Source: Malania oleifera (Eukaryota; Streptophyta; Magnoliopsida; Santalales; Ximeniaceae). From it: DNA of 64,000 nucleotides. Position numbers and translations under genes: made by a program. The stretch lies in assembly GCF_029873635.1 (NCBI RefSeq), contig NC_080422.1, positions 15,097,936 through 15,161,935 of the forward strand, read 5' to 3'. A model generated the notes under the pieces. That model searched no databases, was not told the DNA's origin, and worked only from the letters and a program-made list of their open reading frames with translations. Every line of letters begins with the position of its first letter. The first letter of the stretch is position 1. This document shows, piece by piece, positions 58,240 through 64,000 of the stretch.

Positions 58240-59840
58240 CGTATGAGACACTCTAACTCTTAACACTCAACACCCACAGCACTTTTCATTATGTTTTTTT
58301 TTTTTTTAAATTATATTTTGTTGTTCACAGCACTTTTCATTCTGTTTTTTTTTTTTTAATTATATTTGTTTGTTCCCAAGCACTTTCATATTTTTTTTTT
58401 TTTTTTAAATTATATTTTGTTGTTCCCACAGCACTTTTCATTCTGTTTTTTTTTTAAATTATATTTTGTTGTAAAATAGGTTTGTTAAATTGAATTAAAA
58501 AAAAAAAAAGTAATTTAATAGAGTAAAAAATTAGAAATCATTAATAATTATGTAAAATAAAATTTTCTTAATTTATAAATATTTTAATTGTATTATATTT
58601 TTTTGAAAGATAATTATGAAAATTAATTCCATGACATAGCAAGCAATTATTAATAGTATATAATTAATATTTTTTAAGGTTAGTAAATAATTAATATTTA
58701 CCAATAATAATTGAAGCCTTTTTTATAATAATATTTGAATATCAATAATCCACTACTGCATTCACCATCTAAACAAAGCATTAAAATAATGTATGTACAC
58801 AAGACATCCATGTGATGGCATTTTATATTATCTAGGCTTAATTGAGCTATATTTTTCACCATTCTTAAAGAATTCTAAGGAATACTCTGCACAATATTAT
58901 AATATTTAGTCTTAGGATTTGCCAAATTCTAAGGAATACTCTGCACAATTATTATAATATTTAGTCTTAGGATTTGCCAAACTTATAGAAATAAAATTAA
59001 TTCATGGCACCAATTGGCTAACATACTATTTATGTCAGCTGGACAAAGTGGTTATTTTGATAAAGAAGATATCATATTCACTCCCATCTATTGAAAAAAT
59101 ATTGAATAATGTTCATATTATAAAATAAAAAAAAATTAAATAACATCTGTCACCCATTTTATGTTACATGTGTATCTACTTGCCATTTCTTGAGTAGGGT
59201 GACCCTGTTTATTAATATTTTTTAAGTTTTAATACATCATTTTGACCTTAAATTTAAAATTAGGTAAAATAAATGTTTACATCTATTTTTTGTTTTTAGT
59301 TATCAAATAAAGTAAAATTTGATAACTTAATAATAAAAAAATTAACCTAATAGTTAATACATTAATAAATCTGATTTTTACTAATTACTACTGGAATTTA
59401 TAGAAAAATTTAATTTTAATCCATATACTGAGAAAATGCTTAAAAAATTAAATAGTCAATTTGTAATGTATGGATCTCTATTTGTGATGCTATGATGTAT
59501 ATGAAAGTAGAGCAAAAATCTTTTTCACCTGTTAATTTCTATAGTTATAAATGAAAATAAAATCAAGCTATGAAAAATAATAAAATATCTTTTTAAAGAT
59601 AAAGAAATATATTTTTTTTGTAATAAAATATCTAATATTTTATAATTTTGTTTATTTAAATATAAAATAATAAACATTACTTATTACTTTTTATCAAATA
59701 TTATACTTTATTTTTACGTAATAAGTATTTAAAATTAGGACTATTTAGTACTTATTATTTAATATTTACTAAATTACTAATTATATTATTCCTGTCATTG
59801 TAGAAAGGTTGTAACTTTGTATTTTCTTTATATTTTGTGT
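58240..59840. other. AT-rich long leader or intron of hAT-2
   Basis: No coding sense is seen between the GC-rich leader and the first transposase exon. A 54-bp direct duplication lies at 58873-58981 (core TTCTAAGGAATACTCTGCAC). The stretch ends in TTTGTGTAG, a likely splice acceptor, at 59842, so it probably is a leader intron. A donor such as CAGC|GTATGAG near 58240 is possible. Confidence 0.55.
58276..58474. repeat. 51-bp tandem repeat in the hAT-2 leader, four copies
   Basis: Each unit has ACAGCACTTTTCATTCTG, a T-run and AAATTATATTTTGTTGTTC. The units differ mainly in T-run length. Confidence 0.9.
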
Positions 59841-59867
59841 AGAGATCATCAAATTAAGTCTATCAAT

Positions 59868-62800
59868 ATGTCACGTGATAGAGAAATGAAAACTTACCTA
59901 GTGAGGATATTGGATGGCATTTTGGTACTGCGGTAGACGGTAATAGACATGTTATTATGTGTAAGTTATGTGGGAGATAATCAAAGGGGGCATTACACGC
60001 TTGAAACAACACTTGGCACATAAAAAGGGTCAAGTAGCTGGATGCTCAAATGTGACCACACAAGTAAGAGAACAAATGATGAAACATCTACAACAGTATG
60101 CTGAGAAGAAAAGAGATAAACAAAAAAGGCAAGAAGAAGCAGAAGCCCAAATTAGAGGAGATTTTGAGAATTTGAGCGATGAAGAAGACTTAGAAGAAGA
60201 AAGTATGAGATTTGCTCGACAAGAAAGCATGCGATCACAACAACAATGGGAAGAAAGACAAAGATTTCGAGCAAGAACAACTGGAAGAGGTAATATTTAT
60301 GAAGAGGGAGGTGGCTCTGGCAGTGGTGCTACCAGTGGTTTCAATAGAGCAGGAGCTCGATCTTATAGTGGTCGAGAAGCTGGAGGTAGTGGACGACAAT
60401 GGATCAATCCTGATGCCCCTGAAGCTAGACTAAAGGCAATGGATCCTATTTTAGAAAGAAGCAAGAGTGCGAAACAAACCAAAACTCAACACAAGTTACT
60501 GAAAGGTTTAAGAAGTAAATTAGGAAAAGCGGTTGGAAAATTCCTAATTTATAATCGGATTCCAGCGAATGTAGCTGACTCTCCATTTATGCAACCTATG
60601 CTTGATATTGCTGCAGAGGTTGGAAAGGGGGTGAAGGGTCCATCACCCTATGAGATATCTGAAATTTATATTTGGAGCAAGAGTATCAAGAAATGAAAAA
60701 TTATATAGCTTCTTTTGCTGGAATTTGGAAGGAAAGAGGTGTAACACTTATGTGTGATGGTTGGTCAGGACCAACTAGAAAACACATTATAAACTTTTTA
60801 GTTTATTGCGATTGAGGCACCAGTGTTTTCACAAATCAGTTGATGCCTCTGATGTGCCAAGCAGAACAGCTGAATATTATTTCAGGTAATTTTCTAATTT
60901 TAATTGTATATGCAAAATAGTATTATGGACTTGCATGTTTTTAATTAAATAGTAGTAATTATTGAATCTATAATTTCATTTCAGATTAATGGATGAGGTG
61001 GTTGAAGAAATTGGAGAGGAGAATGTTGTTCAAGTAGTGACTGATAATGAAGCTGCAATGAAGGCAGGAGGAAAATTATTGATGCAGAAGAGGCCCAATC
61101 TCTATTGGACAGCATGTGCAGCTCATTGCATAGACCTTATTCTTGAAGATATTGGTAAGAAAAGTAACGTGAAGAAGGTCTTAGAAGATGCAAGAACAAT
61201 AACCTCATTTATTTACAACCACACATGGACAGTGAATTTCATGAAGAAATTCACAAATAATAGAGAGTTACTTCGCCCTCCATCACTCGATTTGCCACAA
61301 ATTTCATTGCTTTGGAGACTATTGTCAGGCATAAACAAGCACTAAGGGAAATGTTTACATCTGATGCTTGGAAAAACTCAAGATTTGGAATGGCAAAATC
61401 AGGCCCAGCATATGATTCGAAGAAAATTATCTTAGGCAAAGAGTTTGGCAAAAGGCCTCTGATATAATTAAAGTGCAAGAACCCTTGGTGAAAGTTCTTA
61501 AATTGGTTGATGGTGATGAAAAACCAACATGGGCTTCATATACGAGGCAATTGATAGGGCGAAGTTGGCCATTCAAAAAGATTGCCGGTTTTACAAAGAT
61601 TATTGGAAAATTATTGACAACCGGTGGAGTTTTCAGTTGCACCAAGATTTGCACGCTGCTGGTAAGTGTAAATCAAATACAATTTCTATTATTTTAACTT
61701 TTAAATTATGCATAGTTGCATTAGAAAACTATTGATTAATATGTTTCTAAATTTAATTGTAGGGTATTTTTTTGAACCCACAATTTCTTTATGGTGCCCC
61801 ACCCTCTCCTGAAGTTGCTAGAGAAGTCATGGATGGAGTTAAAAAAGTGATAACCAAGTTGGTCCCCGATATAGATACTCAAATTCGGGCTGATTAATCA
61901 AGTAAGTATTGGTTCCATTAAATTGAATAATGAATTGTTCTAGTATTCTGTAATACTTTTTAAGAATAATTATTAATACATCTAATTAATTAATTTTATT
62001 TCACATCATCCTTTTTTAGTTGTTGCTATATCGAGATAGGCAAGAGACTTTTGGAACCCCATTGGCTCAAAGGGCAGTGAAACAAACAAATCCTGGTAAT
62101 ATGACTATATAGCTAAATAATGGAAAATTACTCTATTTTCTCTCTTTGTGTTCAAATTTGACTTTTGAAATACGCTATACTAATATAAAACTCTTTTTAA
62201 TTATTAATGGCAGCTGAATGGTGGATTCATTATGGCTTGTGTGCTCCTGAACTCCAAAGAATAGCAATTAGAGTTCTTAGCCAGACCACATCAGCTTTCG
62301 AACTGTGAGCGTAATTGGAGCACCTTTAGCCTCATCCATACGAAACAAGAAATAGATTAAAGTACATGAGACTACAAAACTTGTTTTCGTACATTACAAC
62401 ATGAGGTTAAAGTTAAGACGTACAATGAGAAGAAAGCCAACGAGAAATTGAAGAGGGTTTCAATCCTATCAATTTGGACTACATTTTCGAAGAAGATGAT
62501 TCCGTTTAAGTCAATGGTTAGAGGAGAGAGAGACACCACTACTCGACGGTCAGGACAATTCAAATTGGTTAAATGAAGAGGTTGGTGGTACTACAGAAGG
62601 AGGTGATCAACACCAATAAACGCGCATGATGATTCAAGTTCAAGCCCTGAACGTACACAAAGTGATGACAATCTTGGTTTGAGCCCACCAAGTGATGATG
62701 ATGGGTAATAGTGGTGCTGGAGCTGGGGGTTGGGGGGGGGTGGCGAGTGGTGGTGGTGGAGGCGGCGGGTGTAGAATTATAATTATGGATATGATACAGG

Positions 62801-63349
62801 GACATCATTTGGAAGGATATATATCCTTCTGATCCTTATGGACTACATGACATACCTGAAAATTATGGACTTGGGTATTCCTCCAAGGAACCAATCTTCA
62901 CAACCCAGGGAGAAGGAGTGCTCGTGGGTACCCTAACGATTCTACTGAAGATTCATATGGTGTGGTTCGTAGTTTTGGCGAACTTTGGTTTAGATGGTTC
63001 ATCATCACAATCATATGGATCTCATCCAGCATATCCACATTATGCATCTCGTGACTCACATTTTTATCCCAGTGGATCAGGAATCTCAGGATCTAGTGAG
63101 TCTTCTTCTACACACTACCCAGAGCCAGCCCCTGCCCCAACTTATAGACATTATTCAGGAGAATTTTCATCACCAGTACATTTTCAAGAGCAACAACAAA
63201 ATGACGTAAACTTAGGTTCATTCAAACTATGTATTTCACAAGGATGGGGAGATAATTTCCCATCCCAATCCCAAGATACAGATGCAAATATGAAGACCCT
63301 CCACGTCATTCTTTTTGGTGGTGACATGTGTTATGTTACAAATTTGTAA
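59868..63349 (+). pseudogene. hAT-2 transposase (BED, DUF659, hAT-C, Ser/Gly-rich tail), decayed
   Basis: The start is most likely the ATG at 59868 (MSRDRE), 26 bases after a splice acceptor. The open frame beginning at 59968 starts inside the BED finger (CKLCGR just before, then GGITRLKQHLAHKKG) and is not the true start. A Gly/Arg/Gln-rich linker and the DUF659 block follow, with CDGWSGPTRKHIINFLV near 60755 and VVTDNEAAMKAGGK near 61035. Next come RPNLYWTACAAHCIDLILED, LVKVLKLVDGDEKPT and the dimerisation region EWWIHYGLCAPELQRIAIRV (from 62216). The tail is Tyr/Ser/Gly-rich. Predicted introns are 60886-60984, 61662-61762 and 62096-62213. At least six small insertions or deletions (for example near 59888, 59977, 60665, 60815 and 62300) and a stop near 61897 break it. 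It is a relative of the hAT-1 transposase, but more damaged. Confidence 0.88.
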
Positions 63350-63715
63350 TATTGTATTCATGTATTTTCAACTATTTATTGATATTTGATATTAATCACT
63401 TTTAAATTCATGTAGTGTAATGTGTATATTGAGTATTAAGTCTATTGAGTATTGATTCATTTTTAGTAACTTTATGACTTTAATTAATTGATTCTTACAT
63501 TTCTACATCTTTTTACTCATTAAAGTAATGTAAACTATAAAAAAAATATGTTTTTTTTTGTAAACAGCGCACTAAAATTAATATAAAAATCATAATGCCT
63601 ATTAAAAAGCATTTGTAGGTTGAAAAAAAGCCTTCAAAATTCATTAAAAATCATGTATTAATGGATTTCATGCTTATTTTTTAATTTTGGCATGGTTGTG
63701 CATGCGTGAAAAAAA

Positions 63716-63815
63716 TTCACGACCGTTACGCCCGCTTCCCGTTACGTAACACCCGCGTCTCCCGCGACCCGCGACACCCGCGACCGTTTCGCGACGTTAC
63801 CCGCGACCGCGATTT
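63716..63815. repeat. Right subterminal repeat array of hAT-2
   Basis: CCGTTACG, CGTTACGTAAC, ACCCGCGAC and CGACGTTACCCGCGAC words are packed into 100 bp before the right terminus. They mirror the left array, but with more GCGAC units. Confidence 0.85.
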
Positions 63816-64000
63816 CGAACCATGATCTCACCTGGTGAAATTTTCCAAACAAGTAACCAAAACATCCATATAAACATAACCTATAGTTCTACCGAATCAA
63901 ATTCTAAAAATAACTTATATAAACAAATCCCCTTACCTGTTCCCAAATACCGAACACGACTCCAAACGGCTCGAAACGGCCACACGGATTCCTAAATCCT

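Larger units (their letters stand above)
57568..63824 (+). mobile_element. hAT transposon hAT-2, autonomous-type, decayed
   Basis: The termini are CATGGTTTTAAATAACGGCC and, on the other strand, CATGGTTCGAAATCGCGG. The perfect 8-bp TSD ATCTCACC is at 57560-57567 and 63825-63832. Length is 6257 bp. Dense CGTAACGG/CCGTTACG arrays lie just inside both ends. A GC-rich leader (about 57900-58240), an AT-rich 1.6-kb stretch and the transposase gene (59868-63349) follow. The target is the same minus-strand LTR that received hAT-1. Confidence 0.95.
52191..64000 (-). mobile_element. Minus-strand Tekay-type gypsy LTR split by two hAT elements; continues past the window
   Basis: LTR sequence appears in three blocks: 52191-52257, 56363-57559 and 63833-64000. 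The first begins TATCACGCCCCGAACC, the complement of a Tekay LTR end (compare TGTAACGCCCCGACC in the solo LTR at 37706). The middle block holds the complement of the Tekay CCCTTACTGAGAAGTGTTTCAC signature (about 56680-56705) and a repeated array (56820-57120). The two hAT insertions account for the gaps. The LTR's own start lies beyond base 64000, so whether it is a solo LTR or part of a longer element is unknown. Confidence 0.82.

Noticed and set aside
59968-60696. ATG at 59968 as start of the hAT-2 transposase
   Set aside because: It lies inside the BED finger; the finger's first Cys pair and an upstream in-context ATG (59868) show the protein began earlier.

Overview
This window is repeat-dominated intergenic DNA from a flowering plant. 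Three things point that way: Tekay/Del-type Ty3/gypsy elements, Sirevirus-type Ty1/copia elements with an env-like extra ORF, and plant hAT transposons carrying BED, DUF659 and hAT-C domains. The one convincing host gene is a plant-specific trihelix transcription factor. A eudicot is likely, but the species cannot be told from the sequence. I see no tRNA, rRNA, CRISPR array or organellar DNA.

Layout. (1) 1-9282: a broken Tekay-type gypsy element; its 5' LTR is cut by the window edge by about 12 bases. (2) 9670-31613: a large Sirevirus with both LTRs, an internal 1.75-kb tandem duplication of LTR end plus gag, a pol region and an env-like ORF. A second Tekay-type gypsy element (18340-27689) sits inside it between pol and env-like ORF, flanked by a 4-of-5 matching target-site duplication (TSD). 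(3) 31614-37700: old repeat debris around a solo LTR of a different Sirevirus family (32619-34757), a 39-bp minisatellite and a small MITE (37199-37378). (4) 37706-40144: a minus-strand solo gypsy LTR with a perfect 5-bp TSD. (5) 40679-41974: a non-coding Mutator-like element with long terminal inverted repeats (TIRs). 42088-43188: a non-autonomous hAT element. (6) 43189-45570: the host trihelix gene, with a promoter carrying six site II boxes, a telo box, a predicted 5'UTR intron and a single-exon 399-aa CDS. (7) 45570-52190: quiet AT-rich DNA with one MITE (46035-46326), microsatellites and little else. (8) 52191-64000: a minus-strand Tekay-type LTR running off the window and split by two autonomous-type hAT elements, hAT-1 (52258-56354) and hAT-2 (57568-63824). 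Each hAT has a perfect 8-bp TSD, and both transposase genes are decayed.

Themes. Several unrelated element families here carry clusters of a short, family-specific near-palindrome near their ends: TCGTCGACGA in Tekay LTRs, CAGGCGCCTG in the large Sirevirus, TCGGTCGACCGA in the solo Sirevirus LTR, and CGTAACGG/CCGTTACG in hAT-2. In the Tekay LTR pairs many differences are C/T or G/A changes inside these CpG-rich motifs, as methylated-cytosine decay would give. The host promoter begins only about 60 bp from the non-autonomous hAT insertion. All element ages and percentages are hand estimates from short stretches.
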